From Phyto melanocephala (lineage: Eukaryota; Arthropoda; Insecta; Diptera; Rhinophoridae), in NCBI GenBank assembly GCA_941918925.1, contig OW799234.1:46592412-46656411 (forward strand): a DNA stretch of 64,000 nucleotides, read 5' to 3'. The notes below the pieces were generated by a model, which was not told the DNA's origin, made no database searches, and saw only the letters and a program-made list of their open reading frames with translations. How positions within the stretch are numbered: position 1 is the stretch's first letter; the number at the start of each line of letters is the position of its first letter. Made by a program: the position numbers and the translations under genes. Positions 22,971 to 34,009 of this stretch are shown here, piece by piece.

Positions 22971-23960
22971 TTTTATACCCACCACCGAAGAAATTGTGTC
23001 CATTTTGCCATTCCGACTATAACAAAGCGAAATATTTATTTAATATCCCACAAAATATAAATTTTCTGAGTTCTGGTTTCAGTTTAGAAAGATATAACTA
23101 TGTTTGACCGTCTGTCCATCCTTTGAAAGCGCGATAGCGCTAGGACAGAAAAATCTAGGGGGTTGGAATTTTTCTAGAAATCTTTGGTATTTAACATTGA
23201 ATAAATCAGTCTATTAGGAAGATATGTATAGCTGGTAATTCCAGAGTAGGTTATAAAAAAATACCTTTTTGATATCGAATAAAATGTAGTTGCGTCTAAA
23301 TGCAATGACGTTAAGGAATAAAATTTCACGTGTAAGAAAATATGTTTTTCCAATCCAATGTTTTCAATCAAGATGTGCGAATATACACTAAGGTGTACAC
23401 AGTATTAAATCCATAGAATTAGATGTTCGATATATATAACGGAAAATGAACGTGACACGCCCACTTTAGCACCCACCTTTTATAAAACGCTTTATCTTTA
23501 ATTCATATAAATTCTTTAGACAAAGAAAAGTAATGGCCTCTGTGTTTTTATATCGAAGAAGAAATTACTTTGACATGACAACTCTAACGCCCACCTCTCG
23601 CATATTGCCTAATCTAAGTACTACATAATAATGAAATTTAAATCATCATTAAGTCGATAGGATTAAATGTAGGATTCTCTGATATTCCACAAATAGGAAA
23701 ATAAAGGTGACATATCCACTTTAACGCCCACTTCCCATATAATGATTTTTTTTAAATTTATATAATTTCTTTATGGACAAAGATTTTAGAATAAAAGGGG
23801 TTTCTATATTGCAATCTCTCAGTCGAATTCGTTAGAAAAAATTGATTTGACATGCCTACTTTAATGCCTCTCTAATTTCAGAAATACTTTTTTCTTATTC
23901 TGAATGTAAATATAAGGACATATGTATGTAAATTAATAGCAAGTCGTGCTTCTACTTGTT
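22971..23960 (-). repeat. Hairpin-ended dispersed repeat, copy B (degenerate)
   Basis: Seen from the plus strand it starts with TTTTATACCCACCACC and the inverted tail (GACCGTCTGTCCATCC at about 23107). It then runs backward through CACGCCCACTTTAGCACCCA modules (about 23456-23480, 23585 and 23720) to CTACTTGTT at 23952-23960, the complement of the usual AACAAGTAG start. The 5' hairpin is no longer recognisable. It is more diverged than copies A, F and G. Non-coding. Confidence 0.7.
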
Positions 23961-25268
23961 ATAATATTAGAGATACAATTTTGGCTAAAACAAAATGTAT
24001 GAAGCAAATAAAATAGAACCTAGTTAAATTATATAAACGAAACGAAATAAACCAAATTCAAACCAAGTATACGTTTTCAAATTCACTACCTTCCACTTTA
24101 AAGTAAGCAAGATACTAAAATGTTATTTCAAGGAAGGCTCAGTATTGCCTAGCATACATTGTAAGTGGCAGCTTGATACAATCCCACTTATTTTGGGAGC
24201 AAGTAAAAGACGTCTGGAACACCATTCTACGCACATTAGAGGTGGTAAATCATTGAACACAAAGTGTGGAAAACAGCATGTGATGTGGTAGACAGAAAAT
24301 ATTTCTGAAATTGGTGTTAATGGGTTGTTTTTAGAATTCAATCGATCGCTTTAAATAAAGGTTTTGCGTGCAATTTGCTTTTGTTGTGAAATTTTCACCC
24401 AAACCGATAGTTGATATTCTCAAAAGAGCAAATAAATTATCTTTAATCATTTTAAGTATTCATATTTGCTGATTTGAAGTATTTACGACGATATTTTTAG
24501 GTCAAAATTACCCATTACGGTCATAAAAAGTTTTAGAATAACAGCTGTATGGTGGATAATATTTTTAAAATTGTTTTTTGCTAACTGCTTATTGTTAACA
24601 TCTACTGTTCTTCCGAGTGAGATTAAAAAATTTTAATTGAGTTTTGATCTTTTTAATTGATAGTATATTACAGATCACAGAAAAATATATTTTGTATAGT
24701 TCAAAGCACTACTTATGCTATCTTTACGTTATCTGATTTCTCATCTGAGTTTTATAACTGATTTCAGACATAAAACTTTAATTTTTTTAATTTCCGTCAA
24801 GTATATTTAAGTCAAATGTAATAAATTGTATAATTTTATGAGATGATGCAAAGACAGCTTTAGGAACTTGTGGACCTTTTTCTAACACCGTTCCATAAGA
24901 TAACGGTTTAATCATATTTTTTTAACCTTCCATATTGTGGGACACCTTTTTTGTACCCTTCAATTATATGTTCACAACAGCCCGATATCTCTCCACAGCT
25001 CTTAGCTCCGGACAATACGAAGTGTTGGCACCACCTGGTAAAAAAATTGAGTTATTATTTTGGTACCGATCCAGGGCTTTCTTATTATAGTGAGGTGATG
25101 CCAAATAGTGCCAAAAGTGGAAGTGTGGAAACATTATGCTCTCTTATGAAAGGAAGAAGCCTTTTATGCAAACATTTTTTGTTGTATATTTTTATATTTA
25201 TAGAGCCCATTACAACAAATGACTTGTTGTTTCACCGCAACTGCATTAAGCTTACCAATATTTTTTAG
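23961..25268. other. Non-coding stretch, no gene recognised
   Basis: Two modest open frames occur (minus 24123-24341 and plus 24951-25268). Neither shows a known motif, and the second translates partly from a T-rich region. No splice-bounded exon was recognised. An old transposon origin for 24900-25200 is possible because a transposase relic begins right after it. Confidence 0.4.
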
Positions 25269-25560
25269 GTAATTTTTTTTGCTTTTGGGTCCTAAGCTTA
25301 TTTTCAGCATTTTCTCGAGCAGTAATAACATACAAATTTTTAAAATTTTTGTATGTCTTCAAGATTGCATTGGCTTTAACATTTCGTACCAAATAGTAAG
25401 AGTATTGAGCTAACTGGGTTGGTTTTTTCTCAATATGCCTTCAATTTTCTTGTTCTTCCCAATATCATGTAGACCTGTTTTTCTTCCCGAACCAAGTTTC
25501 CTATCAATGGTCAAATTCTCCTTAAATTGTTTTATAATATTGATGACAGCTTAAAGGCGG
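25269..25560 (-). pseudogene. Mariner-type transposase relic, DNA-binding region
   Basis: On the minus strand from about 25556 the translation reads AVINIIKQFKENLTIDRKLG and SGRKTGLHD, an N-terminal helix-turn-helix followed by the GSGRK linker. It then reads GILRKNQPS, and later KPMQS-HTKILKI and ITARENAENKLRTQKQK in shifted frames (intact members read like KANAGLKTYKVQK, then a basic block). Stops and frameshifts are frequent and the catalytic domain is absent. The same family appears to be represented at 27.4 kb (catalytic part) and 42.3-42.9 kb. Confidence 0.65.
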
Positions 25561-27366
25561 ACCTATTGAGTGAGTAGTGGGGGGTGTGTTGGTGGGTTTT
25601 GGCTTGAGTTGTGTTGTTTTATTAAAATATGTTGCGATAATAAGCGAACAGAAACAACATAGTTACATGTTTGACAATTGAATATTCAAAACATCTTAAT
25701 TATCTTTAATTTTTTTAGTTTAATTAATCTCTTTAATGTTTGTCACATAATACGGCTCTTATTGATGACAACCACAAGACAGTGTAGCATACAAATTTCA
25801 ATATTAATTGAGCTCATAACTGTGATTTATTGCTTGAAGGAATGTATGTATGTATGTAGATGTAGATGTCTAGAAGAGAATGTGAGTGTATTTGGTAGGG
25901 TTTATACAACACGTATGAGTGGATACATTGTAACATGTCGCGCCATCTGCTGCGTTTTGGTCAATTAATGTTGAAGTTTCTTCAAATTGTTGTTATATTG
26001 ATAAATAATGAGAGAAGAGGGGGGCTCTCAGCTCGCACTTAATTTCAGATGTTATAGTTTTTGTTTCTGTTTCTCTTGTTTCTCAATTTGACTTGTGTGT
26101 TTTTCGTATACAAAATTCATTTGTTAGACGTCCACGACCCACTTCAAAGTGATTTACGATTTTTCGACACGCCTTTGCCTAGCTACAAAGTTTTAGAGCT
26201 TTGTATAAAAAAACAACAATAACAACAATACTAATACAACAGCAACAGCAATAGTAAACATTCTAAACATTTTCAAAATAAACTCGAATTTTAATGGAAT
26301 GATTTTCTGTAAATGAAACGATGTTTAAGTGGAATCAAACAAAACTTACATTTTTTTTCTATCCAATAGAAGTACAAACAAGCTTTTTTCTAATCGTCTT
26401 TGCAAATAAAGATGGAAGTTTTCTATTATCCGGATTTAATAGTGTTCATTTATTTTGTATTTAACTGTAAAATCTATTTGTCTTTTAGAAAAGTATCAAG
26501 TGCTTTTATGCTGTTGTCGCAGCACATAACTGCAAGGATAGTTATGGGATATTGACAAGAAGGGGGTGTTGAATCTGTTAGCAGTATAAAGGGAAAAGAG
26601 ATATAAAGCTAAATTTAAACGTATGTAGGCTTTAGCAGAAATCAGGCAGAGCGTTAAAAGTTTTTTTTTTATTTTTTTTTTTAAATATATCTGCTTCAGC
26701 AAAAGGAGAAAAGTTACTCAAGGTAGATTTTGAAATAATTTTTGTAAACATATTTTCTTAAAAAGTTATACACGGTTTAAACTTTATAATGTCAAAATCC
26801 ATTTACATTAAGTATTTTATTTTAGTTAATTTATAAAGTAATTTCCCTTGGAAATAAGCATACGATTTTGGTATTAAAGAAAAGAAAGATATGAATTAAA
26901 CCCTGTAAAAAGTGGATCATAATAAAGTTGTATTTTTAATCACAATAGCTTTTAAGTCATTTATTTTCGAGAAAAAATGTTTAATCTTTTTAAAAAATCG
27001 AGTATGCACTTAAAAAATTAGCAAGTGATCTGAAGGTTCACGGTGATGCTGTTTTAAAAGCCATTGATCATTGAAAGAAATATTGGATAAGGAAGAAAAA
27101 AGGCTTAACATACATATAGTAGGGTGATATTGGTAGGGTGAAGGAAGCCGAAAAACTCTTTTGAAATTCATCGAAGACTTCTATCAGAAAAGCAGTTCGT
27201 TGAGTTAAGGTGTTTGATTCTTTTGTTGTACACAGAGCAAAAGTTAATTCTGGGTGGAAGTTGTATATAGTTCAGCAAGTTCTAGACCGCAATGCTGTAA
27301 AAATCTTAGAATCAAAGGAACGAGCAAACAATTTGAAGTCAAATTTAAAAAAAAAAATACACCTGT
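25561..27366. other. Non-coding stretch, no gene recognised
   Basis: A G/T-rich patch lies at 25560-25620 and CAACAA-type sequence at about 26215-26260. AT-rich DNA with a poly-T block sits at about 26658-26682. Segment 27000-27360, upstream of the transposase relic, is less AT-rich and is probably the eroded 5' part of the same element, but I cannot align it. Confidence 0.4.
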
Positions 27367-27760
27367 TGTATGATGGATAATGAAAATTACGTACTGGCTG
27401 ACTTTTCAAAACTTTGCAGATTAAAGTTTTTGTGCGGCTTATGGACGCTCAAAAACAATACCGAAAAAAAACAAACAAAATTCCCCAAGAAGTTTCTTGG
27501 GTGGCATGTTATTTGCAGTTGTGGCCAAAGAAGCCAATATATCTGACATCTGGTACGATAAACATAGAAATAAAAAAATACAACAGAGTGCCGTCATGTT
27601 TTTGGCCCGATTAGGCATCATGTTACTACGAAAAAAGCCCTCAAGTGGTACTCAAACAATAATGTAAATTTTGTACAGCGGGAGGCAAATCCAAGCAACT
27701 GTCTAGAATATCAGCCTATTGAATTGGGAACACAATTTAAGAACACAGAAAGGTATTTCA
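27367..27760 (+). pseudogene. Mariner-type transposase relic, catalytic region
   Basis: The frame from 27367 reads CMMDNENYVLADFSKL, where the first acidic catalytic residue sits (intact relatives read MDDE). It continues TKFPKKFLGWHVICSCGQRS, the 'CSCG' block specific to this transposase subgroup. After stops it continues KKALKWYSNNNVNFVQREAN and PSNCLEYQPIE (about 27640-27725), the PP-C-P-E-RPIE block carrying the third catalytic residue in intact copies. The intervening FWPD block is recognisable only in another frame (ECRHVFGPI). It is inactive, with stops and frameshifts. A poly-T run at about 27764-27782 follows. Confidence 0.75.
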
Positions 27761-27782
27761 GATGTTTTTTTTTTTTTTTTTT

Positions 27783-28441
27783 GTTCAAAATCTTCAACTG
27801 ACTTAATTGCATATGTAAGTATATTCATAGTTAATTTTTTAAATTGCTTTTCTTTTTTTAATTTTCAACACTTTTGTATATTGAACAGTTTTAGTTTTAT
27901 TTAACCTAGTACAATTATTCATGTAATTTTTTTTCTGGGTCGTTTAAAAAAATCTGATTTATAAGAAACTTTGATTTTCTAAATGTTGATTTCAGTCTTT
28001 AAGCCTCTGCCGCTATATCGATAGAAAATAGTTGTATTGAATCGAAAACTATTTGGTAACCATTAAAAATTGCTTTAAATTAACATTTTATATTTCTGTC
28101 TTTTTGTTTTAGTTGTCGTCTGTCTGTAAGTCGACGTGACTGTCTTTCCACCTTCTTTTTAATATTTAATTTTTTTTTTTTTTGGTAAATGTCCTCTGGG
28201 CTTCATTGTTTTCTTTTGCTGTTTTTAAGATACTTTCAAAAATAGAGTAAACAATATCAACCCCCTCAACTTTTCCTTTTTCCACACCCTTCATTTTTGT
28301 GGTCAAAAAGGCTTTCGCTTTCTATTCAGGTTTCATTGTCTAGTCTGGATACTTGTTCTAGTTTTTCTTATACTCGTATTATGGCAATAATTTTACACAA
28401 TTTAATAGCTAAACTAATACTTTTTTTTTAAATTAAAGTTA
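27783..28441. other. T-rich non-coding stretch, no gene seen
   Basis: T-rich DNA between the transposase relic and the next repeat. No motif was recognised. Confidence 0.5.
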
Positions 28442-28538
28442 AACAAGTAACAGTGCTATATTCGGCCGTGCCGAATCATATATACCCTTCACAACGTGTA
28501 GTCATGCAATAACAATTGTTTGTATCACCATTCATCTA

Positions 28539-29403
28539 TCTATATATATAAAAGTGAAACTCTGTGTGTGTGTGTGTGTGTTAGCTATAGACTCCGAAAC
28601 TGTAAAACCGATCGGGCTGAAACTTTGGTAAGTTGTTGTACACATACCAGGGAGTGTTTATGGGTGAAAAAAAGTGGGCGGGGCCACGCCCATAAAAAAT
28701 TAGTTATCATTTTAAGCTACTTGCACTTGACCGATTTTTCTGAAACTTTGCACACATATCGAGCTGTCATGACTAAATAATTTCGTGATAAGAAAAGTGG
28801 GCGGGGCCACGCCCCTAAAAAAGTTTTAATTTTGAGGTACTTGCACTGGACCGATTTTTCTGAAACTTTGCACAGATATTGAGCTATCATGACCTTATAA
28901 TTTCGTGATTAAAAAAGTGGGCGGGGCTACGCCCACAAAAAAAGGTTATAATTTTCAGGTACTTCCGCCAGACCGATTTTTCTGAAACTTTGCATACATT
29001 TTGGGCTGTCATGACTAAATAATTTCGTGATTAGGAAAGTGGGCAGTGCCACGCCCTTAAAAAAAAGGTATCATTTTGAGGTACTTGCACTGGACCGATT
29101 CTTCTGAAACTTTGCACACATATTGAGCTGTTATGACTTTACAATTTCGTGATTAGAAAAGTGGGCAATGCCACGCCCATAAAAAAATTATAATTCTGAG
29201 GTACTTGCACTGGTCCGATTCTTCTGAAACTTTGCACACATATTGAGCTGTTATGACTTTACAATTTTGTGACTAGAAAAGTGGGCAATGCCACGCCCAT
29301 AAAAAAATAAAATTTTTAGGTTTTTTCACTTGATATTCAATTAAAATTCAGAATGCATTTCGATTTATTAAGGGGCGTAGCAACGCGCGCCGGGTTTGGC
29401 TAG
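28539..29403 (+). mobile_element. Helitron-like unit 1
   Basis: 865 bp with a short GT tract (about 28563-28581), a TTAGCTATAGACTCCGAAAC leader and six copies of the ~121-bp subrepeat (GTGGGCG near 28675, 28797, 28917, 29039, 29160 and 29280). Ends GGCTAG at 29403. The Cys/Val repeats in translated frames come from the GT tract and are not protein. Confidence 0.8.
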
Positions 29404-29423
29404 TCTATATATATAAAAGTGAA

Positions 29424-29462
<39 letters not shown>

Positions 29463-30651
29463 GCTATAGACTCCGAAACTGTAAAACCGATCGGGCTCAA
29501 ACTTTGGTAAGTTGTTGTACACATACCAGGGAGTGTTTATGGGTGAAAAAAAGTGGGCGGAGCCACGCCCATAAAAAATTAGTTATCAGTTTTAGCTACT
29601 TGCACTTGACCGATTTTTCTGAAACTTTGCACACATATCGAGCTGTCATGACTAAATAATTTCGTGATAAGAAAAGTGGGCGGGGCCACGCCCCTAAAAA
29701 AGTTTTAATTTTGAGGTACTTGCACTGGACCGATTTTTCTGAAACTTGGCACACATATTGAGCTGTCATGGCTTTATAATTTCGTGATTGAAAAAGTGGG
29801 CGGGACCACGCCCATAAAAAATTATTTATCAGTTTTAGCTACTTGCACTGGACCGAATTTTTTGAAACTTTGCAAACATACTGAGCTGTCATGACTTTAC
29901 ACTTTCAACATTAGAAAAGTGGGAAGTGCCACGCCCATTAAAAAAAAGGTATCATTTTGAGGCACTTGCACTGGACCGATTTTTCTGAAACTTTGCACAC
30001 ATATTGAGTTGCCATGACTATACAGTATCGTATTTCGAAAAGTGGGCAGTGCCACGCCCATAAAAAAAGGTATCATTTTAAGGTTCTTACACTGAACCGA
30101 TTTTTCTGAAACTTTGCAAACATACTGAGCTGTCATGACTTTACACTTTCGTCATTAGAAAAGTGGGCAGTGCCACGCCCATTAAAAAAAAGGTATCATT
30201 TTAAGGTTCTTACACTGGACCGATTTTTCTGAAACTTTGCACACATATCGAGCTGTCATGACTAAATAATTTCGTGATAAGAAAAGTGGGCGGGGCCACG
30301 CCCCAAAAAAAGTTTGAATTTTGAGGTACTTGCCCTGGACCGATTTTTCTGAAACTTTGCACACATATTGACCTATTATGACTTTACAATTTCGTGAAAA
30401 GAAAAGTGGGCAGGGCCACGCCCATAAAAACAATTATAATTTTGAGGTACTTGCACTGGTCCGATTTTTCTGAAACTTTGCACACATATTGAGCTGTTAT
30501 GAGTTTACAATTTAGCGATTAAAAAAGTGGGCAATGCCACGCCCATAAAAAAATTATAATATTTAGGTTTTTGCACTTGATATTCAATTAAAATTCAGAA
30601 TGCATTTCAAATTCATTAAGGGGCGTAGCAACGCGCGCCGGGTTTGGCTAG
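29404..30651 (+). mobile_element. Helitron-like unit 2
   Basis: The longest unit, 1248 bp, with about 33 bases of GT (29429-29461) and nine subrepeats (about 29552 to 30527). The extra length relative to unit 1 is close to three subrepeats, so length change happened by whole-repeat steps. Confidence 0.8.
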
Positions 30652-30671
30652 TCTATATATATAAAAGTGAA

Positions 30672-30718
<47 letters not shown>

Positions 30719-31543
30719 GCTATAGACTCCGAAACTGTAAAACCGATCGGACTCAAACTTTGGTAAGTTGTTGTACACATACCAAGAGTGTTTATGGGTG
30801 AAAAAAAGTGGGCGGAGCCACGCCCATAAAAAATTTGTTATCAGTTTTAGCTACTTGCACTTGACCGATTTTTCTGAAACTTTGCACACATATCGAGCTG
30901 TCATGACTAAATAATTTCGTGATAAGAAAAGTGGGCGGGGCCACGCCCCTAAAAAAGTTTTAATTTTGAGGTACTTGCACTGGACCGATTTTTCTGAAAC
31001 TTTGCACACATACTAAGCTGTCATAACCATATAATTTTATGATTAGAAAAGTGGGCGGGGCCATGCCCATAAAAAATTAGTTATCAGTTTTAGCTACTTG
31101 CACTGAACCGAATTTTCTGAAACTTTGCAAACATACTGAGCTGTCATGACTTTACACTTTCGTCATTAGAAAAGTGGGCAGTGCCACGCCCATTAAAAAA
31201 AAGGTATCATTTTGAGGTACTTGCACTGGCCCGATTTTTCTGAAACTTTGCACACATATTGAGTTGTCATGACTATACAGTTTCGTATTTAGAAAAGTGG
31301 GCAGTGCCACGCCCATAAAAAAAGGTATCATTTTGAGGTACTTACACTGGACCGATTTTTCTGAAACTTTGCACACTTATTGAGCTGTCATGACTATACA
31401 GTTTCGTAATTAGAAAAGTGGGCAGTGCCACGCTCATAAAGAAAAAGTTATAGTTTTTAGCTTTGCACTTGATATTCGATTAAAATTTAGAATGCGATTA
31501 AAATTAATGAAGGGGCGTAGCAACGCGCGCCGGGATTGGCTAG
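30652..31543 (+). mobile_element. Helitron-like unit 3
   Basis: 892 bp with a GT tract of about 41 bases (30676-30716) and six subrepeats (about 30809 to 31419). The end reads CGGGATTGGCTAG, one change from the other units. Confidence 0.8.
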
Positions 31544-31561
31544 TATATATATAAAAGTGAA

Positions 31562-31600
<39 letters not shown>

Positions 31601-32403
31601 GCTATAGACTCTGAAACTGTAAAACCGATCGGCCTCAAACTTTGGTAAGTTGTTGTACACATACCGGGGAGTGTTTATGGATGAAAAAAGTGGGCGGGGC
31701 CACGCCCATAAAAAATTAGTTATCAGTTTTAGCTACTTGCACTTGACCGATTTTTCTGAAACTTTGCACACATATCGAGCTGTCATGACTAAATAATTTT
31801 GTGATAAGAAAAGTGGGCGGGGCCACGCCCCTAAACAAGTTTAAATTTGGAAGTACTTGCACTGGACCGATTTTTCTGAAACTTTGCACACATATTGAGC
31901 TGTCGTGACTTTATAATTTTGTGATTAAAAAAGTGGGCGGGGCCACGCCCATAAAAAAAGGCTATAATTTTGAGGTACTTGCACCAGACTGATTTTTCTG
32001 AAACTTTGCACACATATTGTGCTGTCATGACTAAATAATCTCGTGATTAGAAAAGTGGGCAGTGTCACGCCCATAAAAAAAGGTTTCATTTTGAAGTACT
32101 TGCACTGGACCGATTATTCTGAAACTTTGCACACGTATTGAGCTGTTATGACTTTACAATTTCGTGATAAGAAAAGTGGGCAGGGCCACGCCCATAAAAA
32201 CAATTATAATTTTGAGGTACTTGCACTGGTCCGATTCTTCTGAAACTTTGCACACATATTGAGCTGTTATGACTTTACAATTTCGTGACTAGAAAAGTGG
32301 GCAATGCCACGCCCATAAAAAAATTATAATATTTAGGTTTTTTCACTTCAGAATGCATTTCGATTCATTAAGGGGCGTAGCAACGCGCGCCGGGTTTGGC
32401 TAG
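31544..32403 (+). mobile_element. Helitron-like unit 4
   Basis: 860 bp with six subrepeats (about 31688 to 32297) and a GT tract of about 34 bases. Its first bases are TATATATATAAAAG: the usual leading TC is missing, so either the junction lost two bases or this unit moved from a variant end. Confidence 0.78.
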
Positions 32404-32424
32404 TCTATATATATAAAAGTGAAT

Positions 32425-32486
<62 letters not shown>

Positions 32487-33064
32487 GCTATAGACTCCGA
32501 AACTGTAAAACCGATCGGACTCAAACTTTGTCAAGTTGTTGGACACATACCAGGGAGTGTTTATGGGTGGAAAAAAGTGGGCGCGGTCACGCCCATAAAA
32601 ATTAGTTATCAGTTTTAGCTACTTGCACTTGACCGATGTTTTTGAAACTTTGCACACATATCGAGCTGTCATGACTAAATAATTTCGTGATAATAAAAGT
32701 GGGCGGGGCCACACCCCTAAAAAAGTTTTAATTTTAAGATACTTGCACTGGACCGATTTTTCTGAAACCTTGCACACATACTTAGCTGTCTAAACCATAT
32801 AATTTCGTGATTAGAAAAGTGGGCAGGACCACGCCCATAAAAAAAGGTTATAATTTTGAGGTACTTGCACCAGACCGATTTTTCTGAAACTTTGCACACA
32901 TATCGAGCTGTCATGACTTTACAATTTCGTGATTAGAAAAGTGGGCAGTCCCACGCCCATAAAAAAAATTATATATTTAGGTTTTTGCGCTTGATATTCA
33001 ATTAAAATTCAGAATGCATTTCGATTCATTAAGGGGCGTAGCAACGCGCGCCGGGTTTGGCTAG
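32404..33064 (+). mobile_element. Helitron-like unit 5
   Basis: The shortest unit, 661 bp, with four subrepeats (about 32577 to 32941) but the longest GT tract (about 57 bases, 32428-32484). GT length and subrepeat number therefore vary independently. Confidence 0.8.
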
Positions 33065-33119
33065 TCTCATATAAAATACGTACATATGTATATACTGGTT
33101 AGACTAAATGTGGCATCGA

Positions 33120-33335
33120 ATCCCAGCTGAGCCAAAAAAATTTTATCTTATTTTATTTAAGATATTATTTATTTTATATAATTTTTTTTTAATATTTTTT
33201 TTTAATTTTTTTACAAACATTTTTGAAAATTTTTTTAAATTTTTTTTTAAATTTTTTTTAAATTTTTTTTTTGTAATTTTTTTTATTATTTTTTTTTATT
33301 TTTAATATATATTTTTTTGTAATTTTTTTTTTTTT
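33120..33335 (+). repeat. T-rich low-complexity block
   Basis: More than 200 bases of almost pure T with A interruptions, giving a poly-Phe/Ile/Asn frame. It is a simple-sequence expansion inside copy C just downstream of the Helitron array, and is not coding. Confidence 0.9.
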
Positions 33336-33741
33336 GGCATGTTTTTTGCGTGTATGTATGTATGTATGTTGTTGTTGTAATTGTGTAAAAAAACGAGGTG
33401 GTCGTGGTTTTTTGCTCATATCTCAGAAAGTTATGGGGCGATTGTGCTGAATTTCAAAAGCGATTCATTCCTGGATATTTCCAAGAGATTGATACCATAT
33501 ACAGATCTGAGGAACATATAGTTGCTTCTAAAAGTTGATTTCAAACAACACACGGACAGACGGGCAGACGGACAGACGGTCAGACGGACAGACGGACATA
33601 CGGTCAGGGCTTAGTCGACTCCTCTATTCATAAGCTTTCAGAAAATATATACTTTATGGGGTCGGAAATGAAAATTGTAGAAATTTCACACGGAATGACA
33701 AAGCTATATATACCCTTGTGCACCACAGGTGAAGGGTATAC

Positions 33742-33968
33742 AAATTATGTTGGCATTTTTGTTTTTGTTCTGTCTTTATGAGTATCAGTAATATTTGGTT
33801 AATGGGGTCATTTTGCCCCAGAAAAACTAAAATAATTTTAGTGATTTTATTGATTGTAAAGTGAAGACTTTTAAATCCTAGTAAACGATTATTATATTTT
33901 AAAGAGTCTCCTGTAATTGAGAATTTATTTAATTTTATTTTTTTTTTGTATTGACGTCTTAGTCAGGA

Positions 33969-34009
<41 letters not shown>

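Larger units (their letters stand above)
28539..33064 (+). mobile_element. Tandem array of five Helitron-like units
   Basis: Five head-to-tail units, each beginning with (TC)TATATATATAAAAGTG and ending with CGCGCGCCGGGTTTGGCTAG, joined directly with no spacer. 5' TC and 3' CTAG are Helitron termini. A short GC-rich stem just upstream of the end (GGCG...CGCC around 'GGCGTAGCAACGCGCGCC') fits the Helitron 3' hairpin. The array is flanked by A at 28538 and T at 33065, the canonical AT target. There are no inverted repeats and no coding capacity. Direct tandem arrangement is a known habit of rolling-circle elements; this is a clear five-unit case. Confidence 0.82.
28442..33741 (+). repeat. Hairpin-ended dispersed repeat, copy C, split by a Helitron array
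   Basis: The start is AACAAGTAACAGTGC followed by the hairpin ATTCGGC-CGT-GCCGAAT (28460-28476) and ATATATACCCTTCAC. The end is near GTGAAGGGTATACA (about 33729-33742), an inverted match to the CCCTTCAC at the start. The tail at 33390-33700 has CTCATATCTCAGAAAGTTAT, repeated ACAGACGGACAGACGG and ATATATACTTTATGGGG phrases. This subfamily uses CCCTTCAC where copies A, D and F use CCCACCACC. All of 28539-33064 is inserted Helitron-like sequence. Segment 33120-33335 is T-rich low complexity. Confidence 0.75.

Noticed and set aside
24951..25268. A 105-codon plus frame with a moderately balanced N-terminal part
   Set aside because: No recognised domain, and the latter half is T-rich noise. I could not support a gene. 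It may be part of the neighbouring transposon relic.
28520..32618. Frames starting with Cys-Val repeats and continuing SYRLRNCKTDRA-like, repeated several times, and opposite-strand frames reading YVCKVSEKSVQCK
   Set aside because: They translate the GT microsatellite and the 121-bp subrepeats of non-coding Helitron-like units. Their recurrence reflects DNA repetition, not a protein family.
28539..33064. Reading the repeated units as a CRISPR array or a conventional satellite
   Set aside because: Subrepeats are adjacent with no unique spacers, the genome is eukaryotic, and the units have Helitron ends at one target site. A satellite is less likely because the array is bounded inside a single dispersed repeat.
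33108..33305. A poly-Phe frame
   Set aside because: A translation of a T-rich low-complexity block.
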